This document shows positions 35,330 through 47,078 of a stretch of DNA of 64,000 bases, piece by piece; position 1 is the first letter of the stretch, and each line of letters starts with the position of its first letter. Location of the stretch: positions 686,001-750,000 of the forward strand of contig JAQFVV010000152.1 of assembly GCA_028023455.1 (NCBI GenBank). The letters are read 5' to 3'. The notes under the pieces are model-generated. The model did not search any database. It was not told the DNA's origin and saw only the letters and a list, made by a program, of their open reading frames with translations. Position numbers and translations under genes: made by a program. The stretch comes from Epiperipatus broadwayi. Lineage: Eukaryota; Onychophora; Udeonychophora; Euonychophora; Peripatidae.

Positions 35330-36318
35330 ATGGTTTGTATTTGTACGGTACAGTGTATATACGATCGGCAGAAAGGAATTAGACGAGCACTAGTAGAATG
35401 TACAGTGTGTGCTGAGGTATATCATTTGAAAATGTTTGAATAAAATAGGAAGGATGTGACAGGTTTCTGGTTATGTAGTCAGTGTGTAAATGTGATTAAA
35501 GAGATGAGAAAGTGGTTTTTATGTGTAGGTAGTCTAGAGAGAAAGTCAGAGGAGAGGGAGCAAAATGTAGTTAAGGAAGATAGGACAGAGTATGGTTTTA
35601 GTGGAGTGACAGGAAATATGGGTGGAAAAAGTAGTAATGCAATGGAGATGGTTAGACAGAGAATAAGTAAGAGAGGAAGAAGTGAAGGATGTAGAAGTAA
35701 AATTAAAATTGTTAGAGACAAAGTGTGAGGAGATAAAGGAATTATTGAATAGAAATGATAAGGAAGAAATGGATAAGGAAGAACAGAAGATGGTAGAGAA
35801 AGTTACAGATGGAATAGAGAAAGTTGATTATGAGACAGTGTTGATAGGAGATTCACTAATAAGAGAATGTGGGGATATAATTGCAAGGGAAAATAGAAGC
35901 AGGTATGTTAGAGTATGTATGCCTGGAACAAAAATTAGGGATGTGACAAATAAAGTAAGAAAGCTAGGTAGTAGAGATGTATATGTTATGGTAGGGACTA
36001 ATAATTTGTTAGAGCCATCAGAGAGAGTAATGGATGAGTATGTAGAATTGATTAGAAATTTGAGGGAGATTAAAGAAAGAGTAGGGGTAGTTGGAGTATT
36101 ACCAAGATTTGATAAGAGGTATTTGTTAGATAGAGCATATTCTATAAATGAGAGAGTGAAAAAATTGCATGAGAGAAATAATGTTGTTTGTGGATGTATG
36201 GGATTGGTTTATTGGAAAGAGGGAGTTATATAGTAAAGATGGATTGCACTTAGGAAAACAGGGAAGTGAAGTTTTAGGGAGTTTGATATTTAAAGAATAT
36301 AATTCGGGAAACTTTTAA
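35330..36318 (+). pseudogene. CR1-group ORF1: PHD-like finger plus SGNH esterase
   Basis: The chosen ATG at 35330 opens a cysteine-rich segment (CICTVQC, then ECTVCAEVYHL, then FWLCSQC) spaced like a PHD finger, with one ligand replaced by Met. A TAA near 35440 and a frameshift near 35700 break it. A charged linker (KLKLLETKCEEIKEL) leads to the SGNH hydrolase: block I VLIGDSLIREC (nucleophile Ser) near 35840, block III VGTNN near 35990, and block V DGLHLGKQG (catalytic Asp/His) near 36240, reached after a one-base frameshift near 36215. It stops near 36318. All catalytic residues remain. The esterase of CR1 ORF1 proteins is thought to act on lipid or membrane substrates during the cycle; its exact role is not settled. 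Confidence 0.78.
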
Positions 36319-36519
36319 AGGGGGGTGGGCTTTTAAATTGTAATATTATCAAAAACAAGATGAATGGAGGGGATATAAGAAATAAGCAAAAGAGGGTTGA
36401 TTTAGATATAAGTGTAGATGTGGAGAGGGAATGGTTTTGCAAGATTAATGGTAAGAAAGTTTGTTATAAAGTAATGGAGAAGAAAGAATCAAAAGAATTT
36501 ATAAAAGAATAGTTAGGAA

Positions 36520-39500
36520 AAAAAAAATTGTTAAAATTGGGTTTTTGAATATGCAAGGTGGTAGGAGACCAGAAAAGTGGCTGTAATCAAATAAAGCAAT
36601 TGAAAATGAAGAGCTGGAGGTATTAGCAGTAGTGGAAACTCATCTAAGAGAAGAAGAAGAACCTATTTTGGAAGAGGTGGTATGGCAGAGTGTAAACAGA
36701 AAAGAAAAAAAAGGGATGGTGGTATAGGTGTTATGTCGAGGAAATATTTAAATATTGTTAAATGTCAAGAGCATTTGTGGTTTGAAATAAGGTTGGGTAG
36801 ACAAGAATGGATGGTGGCTGTAGTTTATATAGCTACTGGAGATAGTCAAACTGTAATGAAGTGGAACAGTAGTACATATGAATGCCTAGTTAAGGATATA
36901 CAAATTTTTTTTAAAAAAGGGAAGAGAATAATGGTTATAGGGGATATGAATGGACATATTGAAGAAATTGATGATGTAGATAATAAGAATGGTCAGTTTT
37001 TTAAGGAATTTTGTCAAAGAGTAAATTTGAGCATTGGAAATTTATCAAATATGTATGAGGGACAATACACATGGTCTAGGAATAATGTATTTCACACAAT
37101 AGATTATGAATTGGTAGAGAAAGAGGGAATGAATAAAATATGGAAAATTAAGGTGTTTGATAATGAAGAGAGTATGTAATAGTGATTATAATTTTATTGT
37201 AATAGAAATGGTTAGTAATGTGATGGAGGATAGAAAGAAAGGTAGAAATAATAGTGAGGATGTGGATGAAGAGTGAATGATAAGAATAAATTGGAAGAAT
37301 ATAAAATAAAAGTTGAAGAAACCATGGAGCAGTTGGATGGGGATGAATATAAGGACTGGTGTGGTGAAATAGAAAAAGTGGCAAATAGGGTTTTAGTTGA
37401 GAATATGCAGAAGAATAAAAGTAATAAAAATGAGAGTTAGTAAAAGTGTAAAAGAGAGGAAAGAAATATGCAGAGAATATAAGCATGCTATTAAGAACAA
37501 AAAAAGTGAAAATGATATTAATGCTAATTGGGGAAAGTACTTAGAAAAGAAGTTGGCTAAAATGGATAATTATAGAGAGAGGATGAAATTAAATAGTAAA
37601 TTGTTGGAGGATATTAATAAAAGTGGAAGAGATGGGAGTAAAAAATTTTGGAATTACATTAAAAGGAGAAATGTAGGGGAAAGAGAGATAGTATTAATAG
37701 ATGATGAGGGAATAGAGTGTAGCTCTAGAGAAGAGGTAGAAAGAATTGTAAATAGATATGTAATGGATATAGAAAAGATGTTAGATGTGAAGGAAGTAGT
37801 GATAGAAAAAATGAAAGCAATTAGTAATGGGAATATTAGGTTCAAAAAAAGGAATTGAATGAGGCAGGGAGGAGATTGAAAAGTGGAAAGGTGAGAGGTT
37901 TAGATGGATGCACAGCAGAGATGGTAATGAATTTAGGGCATAGAGCAAAAGCAAAGTTATTATCATGTTTTAATAAGATGGCACAGAAGACAGTTTTTAT
38001 GGTTAGTTGGAGTAATACAAGAATAAGATTATTATTTAAAGGAAAGGGTAAGGATCATAGAAAGTTAAATAATTATAGACTGATAGTGGTAACATCAGTT
38101 TTATATAAGGTTTTCTCATATATGGTAGCTGGAAGAGTTGTAAAATGGATGGAAGAGAATAATGTAGTGGGGAAAATGCAAGGAGGTTTTAGGTCAGATA
38201 GGCATATAAGAGATAGTTTGTTTGTAGTTACACAACTTATGGAGATGAATAGGAATTCAGATAGATCATTATATATGAGTTTTATAGATATAGATAAAGC
38301 ATATGATAGAGTAAATAGAAATAGATTATGGGTAAGGTTAGCCAATTTGGGAATGGATGAAGCTTTAGTAAATATTATTAAGAAATTATATGAAAATAAT
38401 TATTATACTTACCAGTTAGGAGATATAGAATCAGTTAAAGTTAAAAATGGGGTGAGATTAAGGCAAGGATGCCCTATGTCACCTATTTTGTTTTTCTTGT
38501 TTTTGAGTGAAATGGAGAAAGCAATAGAAAGACTAGGAAGAGGGGTGAAATATTCTTAATAGGTGGCAAGGGAGTATATATTTTGTCGGGTCTTTTTTTG
38601 CAGATGATATCTTTTTGTGTGCAGAAAGAAGAGAAGATATGGAAATTATGTTGAGGACATGTGCAAGGGTGGGTAAAGAGATGGGGATAAATTTACTGAA
38701 GAAAAATCAAATATAATGATGGTTAATACTGGTTAAAGAGAAGATGTAGAATTTTTATTGGGGGATATAAAGTTAAGTATGGTGGATAGATATAGGTATT
38801 TGGGAATTATCTTATGTAATCAGGAAAATTACTTGGATGAATGGGAGAAAAAATTGGTAAATGAAGCAAAGAAAAGAAAGGGTTTGGTAAAGAAACTAAC
38901 AGTATTTTCATATAATAAATATGATGTAGCTCAAATAGTATGGAAAGGAGTTGCAGTAGCATGGTTAACATATGGCAATAATACATTATGTGTTTGTAAA
39001 AGGGTTTTAGATTATTTAGAGAAAGTTCAAAGGGAAGTAGGAAGACATGCATTAGATGCAGAGATGTGGACAACAAAGGAGGCAATTTAAGGAGAAATGG
39101 GATGGTCACATTTTTATATAAGAGATGCAAAAAGTAAAATGAAAATGTTTGGTAGGTTGCAGTTTATGGATAGTAAAAGAATAGCAAAAATAGTGTTCAA
39201 TTGGGTTATGAGTAAAGGGCAGGTAACAAGATGGGTGATAAAGGTAATGCGGGGTGCGAAAGATTTGGATAAAGAATTTATATCAGTATACTTGTATAAA
39301 AGGTGGGATGATTATGTTAGGAGGATTGTTGAGTGTTATAGTGGTAAGGAATGGGGTTAAAGAATAGAAGCATTAATAAAAAATAGGGAGTTGGAGAGAT
39401 GGAGAACTAGTATGGAGGGTAAGAAGAGTTTAAATATATATAGAAGTAAACAGAATATTGGGTGTGAGTTAATTTATGATAATAGTAAGGAAAGTAGTTT

Positions 39501-39708
39501 ATTATTTAAGGCTCGAACAGGATCTTTAGCAACAAGAGAATATACATGTAAAAGAAAAACTATGGATAATTTAGTGTGCAAATTGTGTAAGGAAGGTATA
39601 GAAAATATTAGGCATCTGTTGATTGAATGTAAATGCTTAAAAGCAGAAAGGGTACAGATAATGAAGTTATGGGAGAATAGATATGAACAAAGTGACTACA
39701 GAAAGTGA
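36520..39708 (+). pseudogene. CR1-group ORF2: endonuclease plus reverse transcriptase
   Basis: Starts near 36525 with KIGFLNMQGGRRPEKW. EN motifs: VVETHL (Glu) near 36635, VIGDMNGH near 36940, and SDY where SDH is expected near 37180, so the catalytic His is changed. A Lys-rich linker (37397-37858) leads to RT: KVRGLDGCTAEM; motif A SFIDIDKAYDRV near 38290; motif B LRQGCPMSPILF near 38460; motif C FFADDIFLC near 38600 after a frameshift near 38560. Thumb fragments (YRYLGIIL near 38790) and a C-terminal CKLCKEGIENIRHLLIECK zinc-finger-like block near 39580 follow; the last frame ends at 39708. At least six frame breaks make it inactive. Confidence 0.82.
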
Positions 39709-39935
39709 GTTATTAGTTTTTATGTTGGGTTTGTGAAGAGATAAGGGGGATTTAGATATAAAGGCCATAGAGTTGACAAATATTATGTTGTGGAAATGAA
39801 ATGGGTCAGAATGTGGGAAGACTTAAGAGTGGGGAATGGAGAATAAAATGGCTAACACGTTTATCTGGGTATAATTGCTGAGATATTCTTGACTTCATTT
39901 AAGAAGAAGCCAAATACATCACATCACATCACGTA
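39709..39935 (+). other. 3' UTR and (ACATC)n tail of the CR1-group LINE
   Basis: About 200 bp of purine-rich UTR end in ATACATCACATCACATCAC. The next LINE begins within about 40-80 bp. Confidence 0.6.
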
Positions 39936-40051
39936 TCGTTGGGATTTAAAGTTACTCTTTTTGCTTTATATATTTGAAATTTACTAAAAAAAAAAACTTT
40001 GGAAGTACAAGGCAGGTGCTGTTCTTTCAAATTACGTCTTTTTTGTTAAAA

Positions 40052-42579
40052 ATGAGTGGTTCTAAGAAATGTTTAGAATCATCGACGCTCAATAGAAAAG
40101 AATCTTCGAATGTAAACAAAAAAACAAATGTTAAAAGTGACTCTTAAATGCATTGTTCAAGCTCTGTCATTAATAGATCGATAGCTTCAAGTATGTAAGA
40201 TTTAACAAGAGCATATAGTTTAAAACCGCTTTCTAAAGTTAAAAATATCTCGAATAAAATTCAGAATATCAATGCTAAAAAGAAAATACTTTCCGTGACT
40301 TCTAATGCTAATTCAAGTTGCCAAAAAAATAGAGACATTCAAAAGACTAACAATATATATATATTTTTGATGGTTCTGAAAAAAAAATTTTTTTACAAGC
40401 CAGTGGACATGATTTTATCTCACATAGAACACACTCACAGGTAAAAGACTATGCCAAATTAAATGATATGCATTCTTCTAATAAAGATTTATTGATGCAG
40501 CTATCTCCAAGGCATAATAATTTAAAGACTGTTGCTAGTTGTTCTTTGTCTAAGCCTTTGCAGACATTACAACTTAAAAAATTATCAGTTTCAGTTGGTG
40601 ATATTACCACTACATCATCTGACTTGGAGTATAATATCAGATCTTATGACATTAGGAGTAAGCACAATGAAACATTACTAGCCAAAGATAATAAATCAGG
40701 TATTTTTGATTGTTTTGTCTCTGATAAATCTCAAGTAATGGATGTTGCTTTGCAGGCAAATTATGTTCTAGCAGATGCAAACTCTGACAGAGTAAAAAAC
40801 ATTTATTTAGAAACTTCTGATTTAATTACTTCTGGTTCCCCTCTATCTTCTAGTAAATTATCAATGTATTTTCCTGCAGGACCACAATTTTCTATTGCTT
40901 CTAATGCCATTCAACATTCTATGAAACAGAATTTGAGATCTTTGCATTTGAATAATTTTTCATTATCTGATACTCTTATACATTGTTCTGAATCTAATTA
41001 TTTGAATGGAAATTTGCCTCTTTCAGATAAAAAAACTTCAGTTCAGAAACAGGATATTTCCTTTCCTACTTTGAAAGAAAATACAACAACAGCATATAAT
41101 AATCAGGTTAAAAAGAAAAGTTATGCTCATGTTCTTAATAATAATGTACTCTCAGATCTTGCACAATCACAGTCAGAAAAATTTGGTTATTTAGATCTGA
41201 ATGATGAAGAACAAATAATGTCAGATGTTTCTGCAGATACATCCATATTGAATTTTTCTAATCATAAAGATTTGGTTGATGAGCATCAAAATATAAGTGT
41301 TCAATTTAATTCTAAAATACTAGTGGTTTTATTTAATTTTTTTTTACACTTTTCTAATAGCAATACTTTGATTCTTACAACTACAGACAGTAATTGTCAG
41401 CTTTATAACTTGCCCTATTGATGAGTTTTTCCAGTTGTTGAAGGATTTGAAACTTGATGATGCTATCAAGAGGCTATATCCTCATCCTAATAAACATTAC
41501 ATGATATTGGAGTTTCATAATGTCTTGGAGAAGGAAAAGTTTAGAAGACAAAGTTTTTATTAAATCACAGATTTTTAGTTGTTATTGATATTGACAGGTC
41601 TAGGCTAGCTTTTGGTCTTGTGAGAAATTGTTATCTCAATTTTGGGGCTAAGGATCTTCACAGGAAATGTTCTAATTTAGGTGAGATAATTCAATTTAAA
41701 TATCTTACTGAGAAAAGTGTTGGTTTAGAGTTACCCAGCAACTCAGCTGCTTTTACTTTAAAGTTGAATAAATGTCTTGCTTTGATTGATATTCCGTCTA
41801 CTTTAAAGACAGATAAAGGTCCAATATATATCTCTATCAAAGGTTTACAACCTCAATGTTTTGTTTGTAAAGAGAGGACACATCTTGTTAAAGATTGTCT
41901 CAAGAGGTTTAGCAATATTTGTAAGCTTAAAGAAACACATACTCATAGATGTAGTCTTAAAGTTTTGCAAGATTTTCAAGGGCAGCATTTGAGTGAACAT
42001 TTTACAGAGTAACAGTCTGATGTTTCTCTATCATCTCCACTATAAGTTTCTATTAATTTAAGTAAGAAGGTCAGTGGGTCTGTTGTTTCTATTCTGACTG
42101 ACATTACTCATTCATCACTTGACTTAACTTGTACAGTTCAAAATGGGGATATGTTATTGAAGGAGAATAACTTTAATATTCAGTCTATTCTTGGTTGTTC
42201 ATCTTTGCAAGATCAAGCAGCTATAACTGATATTAGTTCTTCTAACAATAAAAGGAAGATTTATGATTCTTCAGCATCGGAACTTGAAAATAATTTTTTT
42301 AATTCTGATTCTGATACTGCACCCTCTGTCTTAAAAACTAAGTTGACTAGACGTTCAAAGAGTTCTAGGAAAAAGGACATGAAAAAAAATAAATGGTTGG
42401 GAGATAAAATTTATCAGCAGTTAGATATTTCGCTGTCTCTTTCTCTTCAAAATGATTTTATTTTTACTTTAAATAACGGTCCTTCATCTCAATTAATCTT
42501 ATACCTGAATTCTTCACAGATGATTTGCATTAATATTTTCTCATTTATATATGTGAAGGATACACGGGAGGAGGTATAG
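40052..42579 (+). pseudogene. ORF1 (gag-like, zinc knuckles) of the plus-copy LINE
   Basis: ATG at 40052 (MSGSKKCLESSTLNRK), with early stops and a frameshift before the long Ser-rich frame at 40468-41421. The conserved core follows: LILTTTDSNCQLYNLPY, then (frame-shifted) DAIKRLYPHPNKHYMILEF near 41460-41520. The zinc knuckle CFVCKERTHLVKDC (C-x2-C-x4-H-x4-C) lies near 41858-41900, followed by a second Cys/His group. The knuckle part (41620-42012) and the Ser/Lys-rich tail (42151-42579) are in the same frame, with two stops between. This suggests that the ancestral ORF1 was continuous here. Such proteins bind the LINE RNA. Confidence 0.75.
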
Positions 42580-42595
42580 AATATATATATATATT

Positions 42596-45500
42596 ATGTT
42601 GCTTAATGTTATTGCTGTTAATGTTAGAGGTTTAAATTCTATTTCTAGAGTTTATGCTATAAAGCATTGGCTTCAGAAATGCAATTTTCATATTGCATGC
42701 TTTGGGGAGACGAAGCTACATAATCATTCCAGTTATCGAATTCGTGATTTAATTCAAAATCTTGGTTCATTTTATTATGTTCCTAATATATCTGATTCAT
42801 CTGGGGTCATTGTGCTTGTCAGTAAGCATCTTGCTTTTAGTGATATCAAAATCATGCACTTGAATCATGATTTTTGATGACCAATATTACATTTGGAAGT
42901 TTTACTCTGAATATCATTTATTTATATGTTAAGAGTGAGTTCCTCTTTGCTCATTCTACATTTAATAAAATTAATTTTCTTTTGTCTTCAAATTCTTATC
43001 CAACTATATTTCTTGATGATTTCAATATGTGTTACATGCATTTTAATAATAAATTCCTATATCTTTTTAATAGAGTATTTTTATCTGGTGAAGGATGTTT
43101 TCTTCTTAATGTATTTTCCTTTTATACTTGTCGCACCACTTCTTTAATTGATCTTCTTTACTATTCTCCTGAACTTCACCTTGACATTTCAGCAAAGCTT
43201 CAGGTTGTTCCTTTCTCAGATCATTTGGCTATGCATGTTGCATTATTAATTGATACTTCCTTTGTTGCTCAGTCTTTTAGTTCTCTTACAATAAGGCTCT
43301 TAAATAGATTAACAGCTCCTGCTTCAATTTTTTCAGAGGCATATATTCTTTTTAGAAAAGTGGATATTCTTTCATTACCTGCCATATAGGCATGGTCTTC
43401 TTTTGTTGGTATTCTCAGTTCTAGTATTTATTCTTATACTAGAAAGACAAAAGGTCCAAAGTTTTTACTTAAGCAATTGGATGATATTTCATCCAAACTT
43501 TCTAATCTTTATTCTTTTGCTTTTACCATAGAAAATATTATGTAACTTAAAGTGCAGTATCATGATATACAGAAATCTCTTGCTCATTATGTGGCTATTA
43601 AATGGTCTAAAATTTTTATTCTAAATCATCATAATTGGACACGAAGTTATATTAGGTGGGCTTTAGGTGCTTATTCTAGACCTACTCCTTCAATTATTGA
43701 CACAGGAAATAAACTATGTTCTGGCCCTATTATGTTGCTTGAACTATGTAATCATTTCAAAAATAAGCTTCAAATGTTGCCTTTTAAAATTGGTGACATC
43801 TGGAATGAATCTGAGCTTGATTCTAGTCATAATATAACTGAAACTATGATTATTCAAAAATTAAATTCTTTTCCAGATAATATACATCCTGGGATTCATG
43901 GTATTCCCAGGTTTGTCCTTCTTCATTCTTTACAGCTCCAATAGTTCGTAATATGGTTGATATTCTAGCTAAAGATTTTGTGAATATTCCTGATCTCTAT
44001 ATGGTGGCAATAGTCCCTTTTCTTAAGAAGAAATTAACTCCTTCTCAATTTATCTAATATTCATCCTATTTCTATGACACCTCTTTTAATAAAGACTATT
44101 GAATCTATTGTTAAAGATCATATACAGAATAATATTTATCTTCATTTATCAAAATTTCAATTTGCAAAGAAGGGTCATTCAACAACTGAATCTGTTCAGC
44201 TTTTTCTTCTTATTGAGTATATTAGATGTCATAATAAATCAAAACATGTGGTCATTCAGCTGGACTTTATGTCAGCCTTTGATTGTGTTCTGCCTTTTGT
44301 TTTGTTTCAGACTCTTCAGGATTATCAGGTTCCTACTCCATATGTTTGTATTATAGCTAATCTTCTACTTAACAGGTCCATCGTTACTTCATTGGATAGT
44401 AAACTTGCAGATGATTTTCATCTGCATCTCTCAGTGTCACATGGATCTCCTCTTGCCACATTATGTTTTATTACATATTTAAATCCATTACTTTTACAGA
44501 TAGAATTTAAACTGCCTGGTATCTATGTTCCTGCTCTTAAACAGACTATTCATCATATTTCTTATGTTGATGATGTCTCTGTCTTTCTTCCTGATAAATC
44601 CTTTTTTCGGTTTTGTTGCAAATATTGGACACTTTTTCTAATACTTTTAATCTTCATATTAATGTTACAAAATCTGCAATGTGAAAAATTAAATCTGGTT
44701 TGTCAATTATTTCAACTTTCACAGCCAAGCCTCAGTCTTTCCTTGGCTTTCCAATAGTTTTATCTCAGTCAGTAATTACAAGGCAGATTCAAAATATTAT
44801 TCTTGATAAAACAAAAGGGATAGTTGCATTGCTTGCCAATATAAACATTTCACTTATTGGCAAGGTTACACTCTTGAACTCTTTGGTCTATTCAAGGCTT
44901 AGTTATTATTTACCAATTATTAGGCCAACGAAGCATTTTGAGAAAGCTATAAATTCACTTTGTTTAAAATTATTTTGGAAAAACAAGGTGGTAGCCATCA
45001 GTATTGCTAAAATTCAAATGCCAAAGCTTTTAAATGGTCTAGGTTTGCACTTGGTCTCAACTCTATATCTCCAGAGATCCATATCTTTTCTTTATGTAAC
45101 TTGTCTAAAGCTTGCTCAGTTATCTCTTCCTTGGTTATTGATCCTACAGATATGCCCCCTCCATTTTCAAGTAAATGGATTGCTGATTTATGGAAATTGG
45201 TTATTAAGTCAATACCCTTGGTTCAAATTGTGCTCGATGGGAAATTGACATTCTGGGATGTTTATAAATTAAAATGTCCACATTATACTCCTCTTTTGCC
45301 TTCATTAGGTATTTCAAATGAAGTTCTCTTGCATAAAATGAAACTTTTTTTCATTGAAGCAAGACATATTGATTTTGTACTTAAACTGAATTTAAATGCT
45401 CTCCCAACAAGTTATTTTTTAGTGACCAGCAGAGGCTTCATTAGGATTTCATCTCAGTGTCAGTTGTGTAGATTATATGATGAGACAATACACCATATTT

Positions 45501-45676
45501 TCTATATTTGTCCTGCTCTTAAATTCATTAGGGACTTTATTGTTGCGAATGTCTCTCTGGATCTTAGGGATGCTCTTTCTGTTTCTAATACTCTCAAGAA
45601 GGGATCTTTTGCAGCAATAAGATTATCTATCTTTAGAACATTTTCTTTATGGTTGACGTGTTGCAGGCTCACCTAG
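42596..45676 (+). pseudogene. ORF2 (endonuclease plus RT) of the plus-copy LINE
   Basis: ATG 42596, MLLNVIAVNVRGLNSISRV. EN: CFGETKLHNH (Glu); a frameshift at 42874 (ATGA); FLDDFNMCY where GDFN is expected; TTSLIDLLYYSPELH; VPFSDHLAMH (SDH kept) near 43216. A TAG follows near 43387, a linker with WTRSYIRWALG near 43636, GIHGIP near 43892, and an RT frame from 44074: motif A VIQLDFMSAFDCV, motif B SHGSPLATL, catalytic box ISYVDDVSVFLP near 44560. A frameshift follows near 44625. A C-terminal finger CQLCRLYDETIHHIFYICP lies near 45456-45512, ending at 45676. Several frame breaks make it inactive. The catalytic box is YVDD, not the FADD/YADD usual in LINEs; see findings. Confidence 0.8.
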
Positions 45677-45930
45677 GACTATCGGCTCTACCTGTCTTTA
45701 TCAAGCTTCTTGACCAAGTCAAGCAGCAAGACTCTCTGCTTTCACCTGTGAGTTCACATGATGATACTTGAGTGAAAGTTTTATTTTCCTCTTAGTCTTA
45801 TTAAGATACCTTCTTCTCTGCATTGACTTTTTCAAGTTTCATTCTGAATGCTATGTAATTTTTTATAAAGTTTAACTGTATATTACTATGTTACTATGTT
45901 TAATAAATATATTTTAAAACAAAAATGCCT

Positions 45931-46832
45931 TTGTTTTAAAATTGTTTATATCTCTAAATAATGGTTTTCTTTGAGGTTGTTCATCTTTAAATAAATAGAC
46001 TTAAATTTCAAATAGCAGAACTGTTAAACAATAATGAAATTTTATATATTTCTTACCTTAATGTATTTATAGTATAAATAAGAAAAGATTTAACTGATAT
46101 CAAATTGATATTTACTAATTATTTCAATGTATCTTATAGACATATCAGCAATGAATGCCTTTTAAAATTATCCTAACACACATTTACTATTAATTACTAA
46201 CACCAATTTAAAATGGATAACATTCATTTTTAAAATGTAAATTAACTCAAATGTTATTACTTTTGAAATGACCTTTTATTTACTTATCATTATCATAGCA
46301 GTAAGATGGAAATCATTCTCTCTCAAAATGTTGTCTTATATATCCCATAAGTCTATTTTAGACTAGTATCAGGAAAGATATTGTCGAAGTCAGTGAAATT
46401 AAGATTATTGACTTAAGCTATAGTTCTGAAAATTTATTCCATGACTACTGGTACTTTTAAAAACAATATTCTAAAATATTAATGGGATATTTTCTTGAAA
46501 TTGTCACTACTATTCTAAAATTATTGTTTTTACTAAATAACTGGAGCAAGTCATATCCTGTATAAATGAAACATAAAGGCTTTTAAATTATTAATTTTTA
46601 TTCAAGTTTATCATATACATGTCCTGTTTTATTACAAATCTGCTTTACTATGTTTCATTGTTATCATTATTCATAGTTTTAAAATTTGCTCTACAATGAA
46701 ATGTCACTTTGTTAAAGGAGCAAATGCTCTTATATTTTATGGGTAACATGTGTTTCAAAAATAAATAATAAGAAATAAAAAGACACTAAACATCACATGA
46801 TCATCATTTCTTATGCTTGCTCATAACTGTTA
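45931..46832. other. AT-rich DNA, nothing recognised
   Basis: No supported feature. Confidence 0.4.
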
Positions 46833-47078
46833 TTAAAACAGGCAAAATTCTCCATATAGTAGTGCCACTCAGTGAAAGCCAGAGTAATCAATGGATACCA
46901 GAAGGCTTGTGCATAAAATCTCTATTTACAAGCTATCACAAGCTAGAAACTAGTAGGGGGATGTTGTATGAGTAGGCACTAGATAGGGATTGTATGCACA
47001 AGCCTTCTGACATTCATTGATTACTCTGGCTTGCACTGAGTGGCACTACTGTATGGAGAGTTTTGTTGCCTGTTTTAA
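46833..47078. mobile_element. fold-back element family F, complete copy
   Basis: The arms (46833-46927 and 46985-47078) are reverse complements at about 85-90 percent, outer ends TTAAAACAGGCAA. Inner blocks GTAGTGCCACTCAGTG, CCAGAGTAATCAATG and AGAAGGCTTGTGCATA occur in both. The loop is about 57 bp. It has no coding capacity and is of MITE or fold-back type. A second copy begins at 63903. Confidence 0.82.

Larger units (their letters stand above)
34815..39935 (+). mobile_element. CR1-group LINE with esterase ORF1
   Basis: Order: tandem 5'UTR monomers, ORF1 with a PHD-like finger and SGNH hydrolase, ORF2 with AP-endonuclease, RT and C-terminal zinc-finger-like region, 3'UTR, and a short (ACATC)n tail at about 39914-39933. 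PHD plus esterase ORF1 proteins are known from CR1/L2-group LINEs. Its coding strand is markedly purine-rich (AGA, GGA, GAG, GAA codons), unlike the T-rich LINE that follows at 40 kb. Frameshifts and stops make it inactive. Alternatives within the CR1 group (L2, Crack, Daphne) cannot be separated by eye. Confidence 0.8.
39960..45930 (+). mobile_element. LINE with zinc-knuckle ORF1 and YVDD reverse transcriptase (plus copy)
   Basis: A complete but decayed two-ORF LINE. It ends near a TTTAATAAATATATTTTAAAAC stretch (45898-45920) that may serve as polyadenylation signal and tail. It is the same family as the minus-strand element at 51560-57860: ORF1 core, zinc knuckle, EN, RT and C-terminal finger match in order. 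The coding strand is T-rich at third positions. L1/Tx1-like affiliation is my tentative reading, from the CCHC ORF1 and the C-terminal CxxC...HxxxxC (zf-RVT-like) block. Confidence 0.8.

Noticed and set aside
35479-35721. Leu/Pro/Ser-rich minus-strand ORF
   Set aside because: It lies opposite the purine-rich CR1-group ORF1; purine-rich coding strands give such shadows, as at 37148-37486, 37654-37966 and 38807-39130.
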